Shown piece after piece: positions 27,201-40,932 of a stretch of 64,000 bases of DNA. The stretch spans positions 124,001 to 188,000 of the forward strand of contig VTFK01000290.1 of assembly GCA_009617715.1 (NCBI GenBank), given 5' to 3'. Under the pieces are notes generated by a model, which saw nothing but the letters and a program-made list of their open reading frames with translations, did no database searches and was not told the origin of the DNA. This DNA comes from Plectrocnemia conspersa. Taxonomy: Eukaryota > Arthropoda > Insecta > Trichoptera > Polycentropodidae. A program made the position numbers and the translations under genes. Position 1 is the first letter of the stretch, and every line of letters starts with the position of its first letter.

Positions 27201-28480
27201 TTAATTCATTTATTATTATAAAACAGAGCAATTCAATCAATTAAATTTTCTTAACGCTACTAGTGACACAGTAAATGGAGGCGCAGACCCTCAGCGACGC
27301 GCAATCATTGTTTTGTAATATGCGAGACCCACTAATGTCGTTGTTATCAGAAGAACAAAATGGAGCAGTTTTCCATGTGTATTTTTTTCCTTGTGTGATT
27401 TTATCACTTGTTATTCTTTCCAGTGTAATTTCATTCAGACACCCATTTTTATACCTATGTTTTATTTTTATATGTTTTCGTTATTATATATTTTTATTAA
27501 TTATTTTTTATACGATGTTTATTGTTAGATAATATTTTATGATGTTAAATAATTTATTTAAATGATTTTTAAAACTGTAATTTAAATTTAGGATCTTTGA
27601 TTTTATCGCCCCTGCATCAAATCACCGTTATATTTTTTTAATCGATTTTGGGTGTATGCACTCCTAAAAAACTATTCAATCAATTGAATCTTATCAATGT
27701 TTACTGTATCCACACAAACACAAGATAACTAATGTAATCATGTGGAACTATGTATACAATTTCATTAATACAGTTTTATTTTTTATAACATAATATAGTG
27801 TCAGATAGTGCAAGCCACACACGTTCAAAAAATCAAATATATAAAATCAGATATTTATTGATAGTACGCTGCACGTAATGCCATATTATGTTACGTTTAT
27901 AAACTAATAAAAAATACAATTTACGTATAGAATGGCGCCGCTCATGTTACGTTAATTGATACGTTACGAAATAATAATCGGTGTCATTTATTAACAATTG
28001 GTCGCAATATCAAATATTTGTGTGTAATTTAAAGTAAATATTAAGTAATGTAGAAAAAAATATGCACAAAATAATAAATTATTCAAAGACAGCTATTAAC
28101 AATAAATGACATTGCGCATGTAATAATTGTATTAACTAACCGAGAAATAACAACATTTATGAGTTCTTAAAATAAATATTTTTTGTAAATTATTTCTATT
28201 TATAATTAAAATATATTTTTATAATTTTCGAAAATATATATAACGTTATTGTATAATTAATTTCATTATTTATACCTGTTTGCTAATATAGTTAATTTGC
28301 CTTTTTAATACGACAAATGTATAAAGTTAGTATTTTTTAACCATTTAATAATTAATGAATTATTTTTAATATTTTATAATTTTAGTATCAATGCATAGAT
28401 TTAGATTTCAGTTATCGATATATAGATTTCATTCTTCAATGGGTTTAATACTAATATATATATTTATGTAATATGAGAAG
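24261..28480. other. AT-rich non-coding stretch
   Basis: No gene recognised. Less AT-rich patches lie at about 25,440-25,690 and 26,440-26,720. The open frames here are short, mutually overlapping on both strands and without splice support. Confidence 0.5.
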
Positions 28481-28830
28481 CCATGACTCCACGATGCGTA
28501 TCTACAGAAAATTAATTAAATTTCTCCAAAGATGATTATTTAAACAGACGTTGAAGGATACGCATTTGGTCATAATGGAGATCGCTCAATTCGTTTTCTT
28601 GTAGATAAAGATCTGTCCGGTGAAACGATTCGGTCCTGGGAAAAAGGAGCTTGTCAAAGGACGTTCAACTCTCACATCGGAAATATTATTGAAACTTGTA
28701 AGCAGGATTCCTCTACATGACGGTCATTATCTTTTTCGATTTGAATGAACCGTCCTGAACTATTTGATGGGTATTAATGCGGTCTTAACGCTCGTGAGAG
28801 ACTAATGTATCACCAGGTACAAAAAAAGTA
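28480..28830. promoter_or_regulatory. GC-normal island, candidate regulatory element
   Basis: A GC-normal block of about 350 bp without a long open frame, including GAAACGATTCGGTCCTGGGA and ATGAACCGTCCTGAACTATT. The label rests on composition contrast only. Confidence 0.3.
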
Positions 28831-31800
28831 ACATACCTATAATGTGTTCTGTATTATTGGGTATATGATTACGAGTACCTTTATTGATAATGATAATAAA
28901 TTAACTTAAATTAATATCGAAGTTGACGGCAGTTTTGTGTCATTAGAGTTGATTTAATGCGCTGTATGAATTATTTTAATTGGTCTGAGTAAAAGTTGTC
29001 TTTTCCAGACGGTCATTGTTTATGAAACAATCACTCTTTGGTTTTGAGACCTCAACGTCCCACGCCAAAGTCCTCGTTTAGAATAGTTCTCCTTGACACT
29101 CGATAATGTCTGTCTGCGTTTATAAAACGTTTCTGCAATTCATCTATAATATTTTCAACAATGTAGGAAACAAAATATGTTCTTACGAATACATTCACAT
29201 AAAAACACAATGTATTTTCTTAGTCCTTAAAAGGTGTGAAAAAATATTTATCTTGCATGATTATGGGTCATTATTCTTAAAGTGGAAGGTCAGGGGAGGT
29301 GTTAGTTTACACTCTCTTAAAAAATAAAAAATACAATCCGTCCTGACCTCCACGGGAGGTAATGACGGACTAGAACTATACAAAGTTGATCGACAGATAA
29401 AGCACACACATGTCCCTTTTTAGACCTTCCAGGGTGCACATTACGAATGCGTGAAATTGAATCAAATTGCCGTTAAATTATCGAGTTAACAACCGCAGAC
29501 CATTTCATAGACCCAATTATATCATAGTAGACGAGCGGACCCTTTGAGAATATTTTAATATGTACATGTAGACACTTCAAGGATTAGTTTGATTGATAAT
29601 GTTTAAAAGTCGAAGTCAAAACATATGCAAGGTCTTCGTACAAGTTGACAAAGTTATTTTAAACAATTAAAAAAAACGAAATTTGTGCAATAATTACCGA
29701 ACTGACGCGACAAATAAATATCAAAGCGTAGAAGGTCGTATAAACAAAAATAAGGTTGTTCTTATAAATAAATATCGTATTAAATACAGAAAATAGTATT
29801 TTAATAAATATTTAAAAAATATTCCGTATTACTTTTCCACTCACTCACTCACTACCACCCGACTATCATTTATATTTATTTTTCAATATTTCTCTTATTA
29901 ATATTTTATATAAGTATTATTCTATAGTTATTATTTTATTTTATAGTTAATATTCCTAAGATTCATAAAGTTAAATTTGTTTGAACTTGAAAGCAATTGA
30001 TGATAGTTTTTTATTTAATTTTTTTATAAATTATATTTTAAAGCAATTTTATAAAAATTACAATCCCATATATGAATACAACAATGAAAAATGTTCAATT
30101 TTGACAAGTTTTTTTTTAATAAAATTTAAATACCATATATTAAATTATTACATAAAAAATGTCTGATTTATTCTAAACATCTAATATAATAATTTTTAAT
30201 ACGCCCTCTTATAATACAACCAATTAATTACATATTTTTTGTTACAAATATTTTAATTTATCCTTATCTAATACATTAATCAATTATTTTTTCAACCAAA
30301 ACATAATAATTGCACCTCGATTGTTAAATATATTTTGTATTATTTTTTCCTTGTACATACATATTCATGATGTACAAGTATTATTCAAATTATTATGGGT
30401 AAATTCAATATTCCGTTAAACGAAAGCAAATATTTTTTAACATGGACAATACACTCGAACATTAATAGGAATGTTTATAATATAAAAATACGTTTTCCTC
30501 AATAGAAAGCTATATACAGATGGCGGCCTTCGAAATGATAATGAATAAACAGCTTTTGCAATAGTTTATAATGTATAAATTATCTTAATAACTTTCATCT
30601 TATAATATAATCCTTATATTGTACATTAAATAAAACCCTAATGAACCAAAAATCCATAGATATATTAGACTTGTTTTTCAAATTAGCAAAATATTGATCA
30701 GCTCATTAACGAACACTTTTTTTAATTAAAATATGATAAAAATATCCCAATAAATTTTAATGTTGTGTACAATAAATTTAAAATAGATTCATTGAAAATA
30801 TAATACTGCAGGACTCGAAATTTCTTAATAGAAAGGATCACAAGCGTTACTTCATTTTGCTTTAAATTTACTTAACCATTTCACCAATGGCATAAATATA
30901 AACAAGCTACCGATGAATTTCAAAAGCAGTCTCTCCTTTCGCACATAATAAACGGATCACTAAATTTAACACTTGCTGGATTAAACTGTGATGCAACCAT
31001 TTAACTCAAACATTGCAAGTGGAAACGGCATTGTTTACAATCGAGTGAAAAAAATTGCTTCTATGCTTTATAACTGTAGAGAATAATTGCGCAGATTAAT
31101 AAGGCCACTGTTTTCCGATTAGCATTTAATCGTTTTCTCTATCAATAATGTGAAATGTAAAAATGGTACAAGAGTATTTGACCACACACAGAGTTCAATC
31201 GGCACCTCACCGCCTCGGAGCATAATCACCTGTCGATAAAATCTCATCTCTGTACCCACAACTCTGCGGTCGGATGCTGGGTATTCAATGTGTATTATTT
31301 CTTCTGGCAACGCACGCGTAAAATCTTTGCAATATTTAAAAAGAAAAATCTTACATGTCTGAAAAATTATCATAATCGTTACATGATTTGACAGTATCAA
31401 CTCAAATGTAAAGAAAGAGGGATGTCTATTTTTTTAGGAAGCGAATTTTAAATGCAAATGGATTTTTCTTAAATTCATTCATATCAACACATACTGTGGG
31501 GTGAAACAACAATAGTTTATTAAATATATGTGATTATGATAATTTCACTTTAAAACAGGAAATATCCTTTCTTGTCTAATCACTAACCTTGAGCATTTGA
31601 TTTTTTTTCGAGCGTAGCACCAAATCTTTGTCTCTCAATACGCGCTTCAAAAGTTGTTTATTTAAAAACGATCCATGTCCAAGCATTTTTTTTGAGAAAA
31701 AAAAAAGCTTATTCGGCCTAAAACTATACATGCATGTAATTTTATTATAAATTTTAATAAAAATAAAAAAATTCTTTTTATATACATATATTACATATTT

Positions 31801-34440
31801 TTATAATTTACGTCCTAATAATAAAAACGCAGATTAGTTTACGCAAGGGGGCAATGAAACATACTAGTTTATGGATATAAATCTGTCCATCCTAATTAGT
31901 TTTGCCATTGCACAAAGATGCAGGAGTTACATCTGACTGACAATAGTGACGCTTCCTGACGATTTTTAGAGTAATAGAAACAAAGATAATACTGTATACA
32001 AAAAGCAATCTAAGATTCATTTAATGAATGTAATAGTGGCAAATAGTTTATAGGTGGTATTTTTTGTGTATTAAAATATATTTAGTTCGAGACGATTCAA
32101 AGGTAAATTAATAAATAGTTATTAACAATAATATTTTTTTTATATTATATACAGATATCTGACACTTTTCTTACCTGTTAAACTATAATACTCTTTGGGT
32201 AGAATATGTTTTATTAATAAATCTTTAATTTGTTTTAAATTATTTAAAACAAATCATTACATAAAATTTTAGTGGGCAAACTCGTTTGAACTTCAACGAG
32301 TAATGTTGATGAAATAAAATTCAAATGTCGTCATTCTAAAATATGTTTAATCCAGGGATGCTTGGTACCTGTTCACACCACATGTCTTCGCATTTGCACC
32401 GACATTTAGTGCAGTTGTTCGGCGGAGAATTTCCTAAATCCTTTTTTATTTTTGTAGATTCCACGGATTTTATACAAATGCTTTTGGAACTGTTAATAGA
32501 TACCATTTAATATGATAGATACACAAATCAACTGGTGCACTGTTTTTGAACTGTCAACAATAAAAGAAAATGCCAGTTGAATTATATAAAAATATGTATA
32601 TTGTAGTTATTTATAATACAAAAGTTGAAAATACTTGTCTTGCACTCACTCACATTACATTTACATAATATTATTTGACACGAAACGCGTATAGCTATAA
32701 TATGCCCTTACAATGCTAAGCCATCCATGTCAAGACAAAGAAACGTGTGTAGTATATCTTTGGTTTAAGGTCATGGGTGGTTGTATGGTGGAATGGTAAC
32801 CGCAGAAGAAGGTCTTCCGATGTCTGTCGAACCGATGAAACAATGGGTTTTCGCTTAAGCAACCCTAATAAAATTACTCATCTGTCCGACAGTCAGATTG
32901 ATTAAACCAAATTAATATTGGTCTATTCGGCGTCATTGAACCGCGACCTTGTTCCAAATGCTCGAATTATGTGTGGTCATGGTTGTTTTGCCTTCATTAT
33001 ATCTAAATTAAACAATTAAATTCAATTAATGTAAGTCTTAAAACTATTTCAAATTAAGGATATCATTAGATTTCCCTATAAGGTCTCGTTTTTTTAGATA
33101 TCGTAGATTTTGTCTTAGAAAACTTTTGTTCTGGCAATATTTATAATAAAATAAAGGTAGTAAATATTAAATTTATAAAAAAATATAATTTTTTAAGCTT
33201 TGAATATAAAGAGTAAAATTTTTAGTAGTATTTTTAGTGGAGAACTTTCATCTATATCCATAAATTTTTGTATATTAGAATAATTTTATGAAAATTAAAA
33301 TTACTGGTATAATTTATATGTTAAAAAGTAAAGCTAACCAGTTCTTAGATTTTATTTAATTGTTATTTATAATTTATAAAAAGCTTTACAATTAAAATAT
33401 GCATAGATAAAATAGCAGATGAGTAAAATGTTTTATTTTCCTAGCCAAAAAATTAAAGTTTCACCTAAAATATAGAAATATAAACCACGTGATAAAAGCA
33501 GAACTCTTTAACATCTTTCGAGCAGTTTCACTAAAATAGTATATCTGTGTCTGTTTTGCCTTATTTGTGACATGCTCAAAAAAACTACTGTTATAGCCAA
33601 GATACTTGGACCATCTCGAGCAAGAAATAACTCATTTTTACAAAAATGTCAGTTTGCATGTTCTTGTTTTGGAAACTTTGTATGATTAAAATCAAATAAC
33701 TTCGATCTTGGCTTTCACTGGAGATCCCTACTCATTAATATTGTAAAGAGACAATGCTTATGTTAATAAATAGGATTAGTCTCGCCGACTTTTTAACATG
33801 TATACATTTAGTCATATTCCTTTTTCGAAGTCCCACAAAACTCTGAGATAACCAAAAAGTCGTTCGTCCCACACCATGTAACCACTGTTTGTACAACATA
33901 CTTTCTTGTATTGTTTCGGTTGTAATTTTTTTTTTGTAGATGTTTTTTTTTCACCTCGCCACAATATGCTAATGTATGATTTTTTTAATTTTCAATGCGA
34001 CACCTCGCCAGACATTTGCGTAGGTTCACCACAAATTAACCTAACGGCAATTTCAACAAAAATATTACAAGGACACCCATTTAATTTGATTAGATTGTGT
34101 TCTATAAAGTTATTACACGTTAATTATAAATAACAATAAAAAAATAAATGGTGTCTTACGACAGGATCACATATTATACAACAAATAATTATTGTTATAT
34201 GACTACGAATGCTAACATCCTATATTTTTTAACTGTTACTAACAATAACGATCCATAACAGCAACTAAATAAAACGTCATTTTGATAAATAATAGTAATA
34301 ATATTTGATAGATAATAATCCATAATTCTCACAGATAAAAAGAACATATTGATCGTATATAATTTAACATTTATTTATACAAAACGTTCATATGAATATT
34401 TATCAGTTTTATTAAATAAACCAAGTGCGTTTTAAATAGC
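28831..34440. other. AT-rich non-coding stretch
   Basis: No gene recognised. Slightly GC-richer patches are at about 29,020-29,530, 31,120-31,330 and 32,740-33,000. Open frames are short and unsupported. Confidence 0.5.
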
Positions 34441-34459
34441 TGTGTCTATTCCTAATAAT

Positions 34460-34720
34460 GTCAAATAAGAGGTTCATTTGGATGCAATAGTAGAATCTGC
34501 TATTGAAATTTATCATGAAATTGTTTCTCCTAAAGAAATACTTGCTTTAAAATGCTGTCGTGAGTTTACCGCAAAAATATGTTAAATTCGTCTTGAAAAT
34601 AACGAAAAGCCATTTACTATCATTGATAGACTCATTCGAAAAATTAAGAAACACATCTTGGCGTTTAACAATCGATGTAAATTTATGAATATTTATGGAT
34701 ACATTTTGATTGATATTTAA
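34460..34720 (+). other. Coding-like relic, unrecognised
   Basis: In one plus-strand frame about 35 codons read a helical, charged segment (motifs DAIVESAIEIYHEIV and ILALKCCREFT) between stops. Further coding-like residues (IRLENNEKPFTI) follow one stop. The amino-acid make-up differs from the surrounding AT-driven frames. It may be a fragment of a transposon protein or decayed gene; no family can be named. Confidence 0.25.
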
Positions 34721-35759
34721 ATAGTTTTTTTAGTCTTTCCATCTGTTTAACAACATTTAGACTCATCCCCGCGTCCGTACGTCACGGGCGTCAGCGGTAT
34801 AGAAACAGTTGTTAAATTCTTGCTCGGGTTGCGTATAAACAAACTACAATATATACCTATTAATTCAACCAATCAACTTTTAAATACAAGAGGAATATAT
34901 CATCAAGTATTGATATTATTATGTTCTATAGTTTCTATATATTCTTTAGCTATTTTATTTTAATTAAAGTATTTTAAAAAAAAGAACTACTGCTTAGCAA
35001 TGTTGTACAAGTATTGATGTCAATTTTTTAATCTTAGAAAATCTTGAAATATTAATGGAGCACTCCTTAATAGTCAATCTATCAATGACTGTTAAAAATC
35101 TTGAGTGGATATCTTATCATTTTTATTACTATACAAAAATACATTATCATTTCTACATAATTCAAGTTATATTTAATTTTTATAACATAAATATTGATGC
35201 TAATATTCATTTTAACTTAAATGAAGATGATTGCTGCTCTTGTAGCATTCCTAAGACAATCCTTTTTCTCTTATGTACAGAAAGAAGGGAGGCGCGTTGA
35301 AAATTTATCGGCAAAGTCTTTACAAGACCGACTGACCGGAAATTTGACCCAGAAGGAATTTTAATTGGTATCGCCATCTCGGACTACCGTAATGGCTTCT
35401 TTTACTAGTCTATATTGTTATTAGAGAATAAATTATTTTTTCATTCGTCTTTATGGGCGGTGTATTTTAGAAGGAAAAATGCGTAAAAGAAGAAGCAAAG
35501 ATTACTTTTTATAAATGATTTTCATATTTATCTTTAGTTACATCGTCAATATAATATTCGAACAACATGAAGTGGATACGTTTTAAATAATATATATTAT
35601 ATAACATCAACATATGATTTTAATATTTGTAATATGTATCACATATTAGCTAAAATAATCGTGATAACATTGTTTTGATACATTAGTATTCTAATTATTA
35701 AAATGACACTTCGCTCTAAAGGGCTTGCCGTCATTGCGATTAGACCGATATTTATTAAA
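34721..35759. other. AT-rich non-coding stretch
   Basis: Nothing supported. The frame at 35,055-35,300 lacks family resemblance. Confidence 0.5.
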
Positions 35760-35789
35760 AAAAAAGCGCTAACTATGATTTTTTTTATT

Positions 35790-36130
35790 TATTTATAAAC
35801 AGTTAATTAGACTCGTTTTAACATATGACTGTCCGATGTGGAGTAACACCAGTAATACTATTTTTTCAAAATTATAAGTCATTCAAAACAAAGCTACAAA
35901 AATAATATGTAATACAAACTTTTTAATACCAATCTTTAATAATGTACATTTGCCTTCATCTATCAAAAATAAGGAAACACTTTCATACCAGAAAATAATA
36001 TAAAAATATCTCGCGAAACCATACTAACCCACTAATCTCATGTATTGGTGACTACGATAAAAACAAGCTTAAATCTAAATACAAGCACAAAATGCCAAAG
36101 CACATATTGCTTTAGAGGCTAAGGACAAAA
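35790..36130 (+). mobile_element. LINE reverse-transcriptase C-terminal scrap
   Basis: On the plus strand at about 35,807-35,910 the frame reads L-V-L-T-Y-D-C-P-M-W-S-N-T-S, a short gap with a stop, and V-I-Q-N-K-A-T-K-I-I. This is the typical segment after the RT domain of Jockey-like LINEs (L-T-Y-x-x-P-x-W and Q-N-K-A motifs). Later codons are broken by stops. Only a few hundred bases remain. Confidence 0.65.
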
Positions 36131-36765
36131 TATTAATAATTCCAGTTCTCAAATTAAATGTATCAAATAATCACTTATATCATTTATTGCGGTTTTTTGT
36201 TCCTGTATTTTTATTTTTATTTCGGTTAAATTGTAAAAGGTTTTTTAATTTATTCCCTTAAATTAAAAACACAAAACAACTTATATTAGATTGAATCAAA
36301 ATAATGTTAAAAGATTTAAATCGCATTTCTCTAAAATAAAAATACAGAACTACAGGTGTGATAGGAAGAAAAGAACTGACGATTAACAAAAAATGATGAA
36401 AATATATATTCACATAGTAACCTTATCAACATAAAAAGGCAGATTATATGCAATGACACACAAAAACCGATACTAAATTCAGAAATGATTTAATTTGCCT
36501 GAATTGGCGTAGGGTTAGTAACAATTGCAATAATTCTGACAACCATATATGATTAACGAACATTTTTTATTTTATATACATATAACACTATTACATTATA
36601 TGTATAAGCGTAATTATGCTCACTTTCTGGATATTTGTGCTTTAGTGAAGATAATTTCATAAATCAAAGATTTTTTGTTGAAGTAATCCTCAAAAAAGAT
36701 TTTAATTATTTGTACAACATTAACTTGTCAATTTGCATTACAAATATTAGTTTCATAACTGGAGA

Positions 36766-36802
<37 letters not shown>

Positions 36803-37030
36803 TTATAAATAAATAAATAGTAAGTAAAGTGTAATTTAATTAAATAATAGGTATAATAGTATATTTATTATTATTATTTTATAGAATTTTAAAAGGGTAA
36901 AATTATTTTATTTTATCTAATTAAATTTTATACTAATAAAAAAATATTTAAAATTTATTGCTTATTTCATATATTATTTATTCATTTTAGCTATTTTAAT
37001 TTGCAATTAAATTAAATTACAAGAACTGTC
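36131..37030. other. AT-rich intergenic stretch with short (TA)n
   Basis: No gene recognised. An uninterrupted TA tract of about 31 bp lies at 36,769-36,799. The final part lies just upstream of DPCD. Confidence 0.6.
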
Positions 37031-37119
37031 AAACTTTTTTAAGGCCAAACGTCAAATATTTTGAGGTTATGACCAAAAAGAAACACAATTTGAAACTTGT
37101 CACCTAGTAACGCGATTGA

Positions 37120-38420
37120 ATGAAACGCAAATGGATTTGTGTAATCAATGAAGAGTCTGGCGAAGAACTGGAAGATTTTAACAACGAGTCGAAGATGCCA
37201 TTCGAAGGTACTGTTCCTAGCCCATCAGCTTCTTGGTTGAAGCGCCTACAAGACTCAAAGAAAAGTTGCACTTCTGCAAATGGATTGCGTCGTGTAAAAT
37301 ACCAAATGGAAGATGGCAGCGAAATGTTCGAAGAGTATTCGTTGAACACCACCTGCCTGACCAGGAGAGCCTGGCGTAAAACACAAACGCCCCTCGGAGG
37401 ACCTCCGGATTGGACCGTTGAAGTAGGAGAAGCTCCCCGACTTTGAATGAATCGGAAGTCTTCAGTGAGTCAAATGACCAGGTAATCTTATTTCAAATCG
37501 TATCATATACATTTCCTACCTTTGTTTTAATATAGATTTTATTTAACATTTCAGCCGATCATAACAAAAAGAAACACCAGAAACAACTTGGAGTGGCGAA
37601 TTAGAAATTTACCATACCCTATTGATGTTTATTCAGTTGCGGCGAATACAAATGAAAGTTGTATCATAATAAAAACAACTAATAAGAAGTATTACAAAAA
37701 ATTAACTATACCGGATCTCGAAAGAATTGGAATCATGCCCAAACAATCTAATATAGAATATACTCATAAATTCAACACTCTTATAATCACAGTGAGTATC
37801 TTAAATAGATGAAGACCTCAATGCAGGAACATGAATTAACCTGGATTTTCTATAAATTATTATAAAAATACAAGTTCACGCTAATTGAAATGTATTAAAA
37901 GTATATTCATATGTTGTATTATGTATTCTCATCTAATATGTTCCTTTTTAACAATTTTAACAAGAGAACTACAATTAATTCTCAAGGGTACACCTGAATC
38001 ATTCTATAATTCATAATATTTAATCGTGACTAGTATTTCAGTATTTTTTTTAAATTAAAAAAGCTATATGTCATAAGAAATGTTTAACTATATTTCTATG
38101 AAAAACATGCATAACTAAACCTTAAATATTCTTATCATGTTTTTTCGGTAAAATACGATATAATGTAACTAAATTCTTACAGATTTATCTCAGACCAATG
38201 GATATTATTACAAATTTTCTACTAAATTGCTATTTAAAATATTCCTGTCTTGGGGTCTTCGGATATATTATTAATCCGATCATACTTTCTAATGTTTGAT
38301 AAAATATTTCAGTACAAAAAACCTCAAGAGTTGAAAGATTTTGAGAAATCTTGGTACGAGGAGTTGAACAAGATTGAAACCACAGACAGCAATCCAATCG
38401 ATGACTGTAAACCGAGCTAA
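37120..38420 (+). CDS. DPCD: DPCD (deleted in primary ciliary dyskinesia homologue), apparent 1-nt frameshift
   Basis: Three exons: 37,120-37,481, 37,555-37,791 and 38,313-38,420, all with GT..AG borders. Exon 2 encodes the hallmark W-R-I-R-N-L-P-Y-P-I-D-V-Y-S-V block and T-T-N-K-K-Y-Y-K-K, very close to human DPCD; exon 3 begins Y-K-K-P. In vertebrates DPCD is linked to ciliogenesis and to R2TP-type chaperone work. Exon 1 reads in frame to VGEAPRL and then meets TGA at 37,444-37,446. One extra base at the TTT run there would continue through NESEVFSESNDQ to the exon-2 junction in phase, giving about 235 residues. A missing T in the assembly, a polymorphism or a recent lesion are the options. 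A poly(A) signal AATAAA lies at 38,462-38,467. Confidence 0.85.
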
Positions 38421-39934
38421 ATTCTGAAATGTCCATTTTATATTAGCAAAGATTGCTTTAAAATAAATTTTACTGCTATTATAATACATTTTTCTCATTA
38501 AAATAACTTAGTAATAAATTATTAAATAAAAAAAGTTTTTTGGTAAAAGTGTATTCAAACCGAATTATGTTCAACAAGAGGGCACAGAAACAATTATCAT
38601 TTCTCAGAAGTCAAAAATCATGTCGGCCCCGTTGCAGTGAAACATTCGATACCGAGTGTTTCATTGAAACGTTGCAGTGAAACATTCGATACAGAGAATT
38701 TTAACTTTAAATTCTCTGCAAAACAAGTCCAAACCCACAAATTCAATAAATAATTCAGTATTTAGTTTAAAAATTAGTAAATAATACACTATCTTCTTTG
38801 GTAGTTTGTTGTTAAAAATAGTAGGCATCTATACAAAATATTATTTTTAAAATCATTGTTTTATGGCCACGTTAACTGTTTTTTTGTTTTAATTTTATTT
38901 TCGATAAATTATTTGAATTTTTAATAATTAGAAATGCGACAGCAATGGCACAATTTTATTGCTTTTGTGATGGATTCTAAACAGGACGTCCTTTGGGGGC
39001 ATTTGCTTTCTGTGAATTTGGCCTAGACCAGAGCTCTAGCACAAATATCCACGGGCATTCGCGCAAGACGCGCCGGATTTAAAAAATAAGGAAATATGGT
39101 CCTTGTGTTGATTTGGAAAATTATAATAGAGGTTTGCTAAATTAATAAATAGATTTGGCTCTCAATTTTTTTTAATCGTTGTAATGTACATATTTGGCTA
39201 ATAAGTTTGCCGACCACTGGCCTAGACCACGGCCTACGATCACTGATTGTAAAACTTTTGCCTCTTCCCTGGAAAACCTCAAATGTTAAACTTTAAATTC
39301 TCTGCAAAACAAGTCCAAACCCACAAATTCAATAAATAATTCAGTATTTAGTTTAAAAATTAGTAAATAATACACTATCTTCTTTGGTAGTTTGTTGTTA
39401 AAAATAGTAGGCATCTATACAAAATATTATTTATAAAATCATTGTTTTTGCCACGTTAACTGTTTTTGTTTTAATTTTATTTTTGATAAATTATTTGAAT
39501 GTTTTTAATAATTAGGAAATGCAAGAAAAATAGAGTAAAGTGTCTAACGTTTTATATTCCCCTTCCTCCCTTAGCTTGTCTTATAAGGAAAATGACCAGA
39601 TATTTGGACCTGTCTTTTCTTAAATTTAATTTTTGCGTCATATTTAAGACATTATTAAAAATAAATTAATGAAAAACAAATTGAATTAATTATTTATTTA
39701 TATAATACTATTTTCACTGCGAGTGGGGTAATATAGAACAACTTAAAATAAAATGTATTGTTATGTTTTAATTATTATTTTTATTTTGCCATATATATAT
39801 TTTTTGTAAGTCAAAAATAGTTTTAGTTATATAACGTATTATTTTATTAAATTTTGCCATATTTTTATTTACGATGGCATCTCCATTTTACATAACCTAA
39901 GATTCGATTGACATTTGGGCATGTCGAGACACAA
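38421..39934. other. Intergenic region between DPCD and the SRR1-like gene
   Basis: It contains the DPCD 3' end, a short tandem copy (about 22 bp, GTTGCAGTGAAACATTCGAT plus AC, near 38,632 and 38,673) and a long dispersed direct repeat described separately. No coding region seen. Confidence 0.6.
38698..39525. repeat. Direct repeat of about 235 bp (two copies)
   Basis: Copies at about 38,698-38,938 and 39,285-39,525 share a stretch starting ACTTTAAATTCTCTGCAAAA and ending near ATTAGAAATGC/ATTAGGAAATGC. Differences are few (single-base changes and 1-4 bp indels). About 350 bp of unrelated, partly GC-normal DNA lies between. The high identity implies a fairly recent local duplication or two insertions of one element. 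Confidence 0.85.
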
Positions 39935-40907
39935 ATGAACGATGAACTGGAATTTCGTGTGGTAAAACCACGTAAAGGCCGATCCAAAAGAAGCAATACG
40001 TTTAATTCTCACGTCAATTCGATTCGATCGGCAGCCGAGGGCGGATTCCCCGATCAGCCCGTAGACAAAGACACAGCTCTCAGGTTCTTATCGTGTTTAT
40101 TTTGTGACAAATTTATAATTATTCGATTTAATATTGGTCATATTTATTATATATGACAATATGTGCTGTAAATAGTTATATAATATTGAAATCAAATGTT
40201 CCAGACGAATCACCGCCGCAAAAGAAGATCTCGAAGCATCAGATTATTGCAAATCCTTTTTAATCGCGCTCAAGGAGTGTCTCTCGGTGTTGAATAATAA
40301 GAAGGTCGTGGAAATCGTTTGTTTCGGTCTAGGGCACATAGGTGAGTGTATGATATCGCGTTATCAACTCGCCTTAGCGTTATGCATTAGAGACCATTTC
40401 AAAGTCGATTGCTTAGTACACGATCCGATATTTTATAGTGACGAATGCCAGATTCTGGAAAATTTAAATTTTACCTTGATTGCCGATAACGAAGAAGGCA
40501 AACATAAAATAAGAAGTGACGGATTGACTATAATTTATTTGCCGCATTGTCCAAAGCAACTGACTAATAACTTTTTATGGGAGAATTGGGGCACTGAATT
40601 AAAAAACGCAATATTGTTATGTAACAGCTTCGCCAAACTCGTAGAATCTCAACCTCAGAGGCTACTCAATGAGAGCGTACCTTATATATTGAACATTTGC
40701 TCGTATTCCCAAGAGTTTACTTTAGTGAACAGTTTTAAATATTACGATATATTTAACGATTTATCCATTCATGTGTTCCCGGAGTGCGTGTTAGAATTGA
40801 TAACGGATAATTTTTGGGTTAATCGCGGTCCGGAACCGTCGTATCACGAGCGAGACATTGAGCTTATTTCTAATAGTCTTGTGAATAAGTTGAAGATTAA
40901 AGAGTAA
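39935..40907 (+). CDS. SRR1-like protein
   Basis: Two exons, 39,935-40,083 and 40,205-40,907, joined within an AG|A arginine codon; 283 residues in all. The ATG at 39,935 is the first in frame and is followed by a basic N-terminus (KPRKGRSKRS). The SRR1 domain follows, with the characteristic C-F-G-L-G-H-I-G-E motif at residues 89-97, then R-Y-Q-L-A-L-A-L. A Y-x-P-H-C-P segment lies in the middle. In plants SRR1 affects light input to the clock; in animals the protein is implicated in haem biosynthesis and circadian regulation, and no biochemical activity is firmly set. It ends 25 bp before the FMC1 start on the same strand. Confidence 0.9.
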
Positions 40908-40932
40908 TTGTGTTTTTGAAGGGTGAAATACG

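Noticed and set aside
37104..37352. Minus-strand 82-codon open frame
   Set aside because: Antisense shadow of DPCD exon 1.
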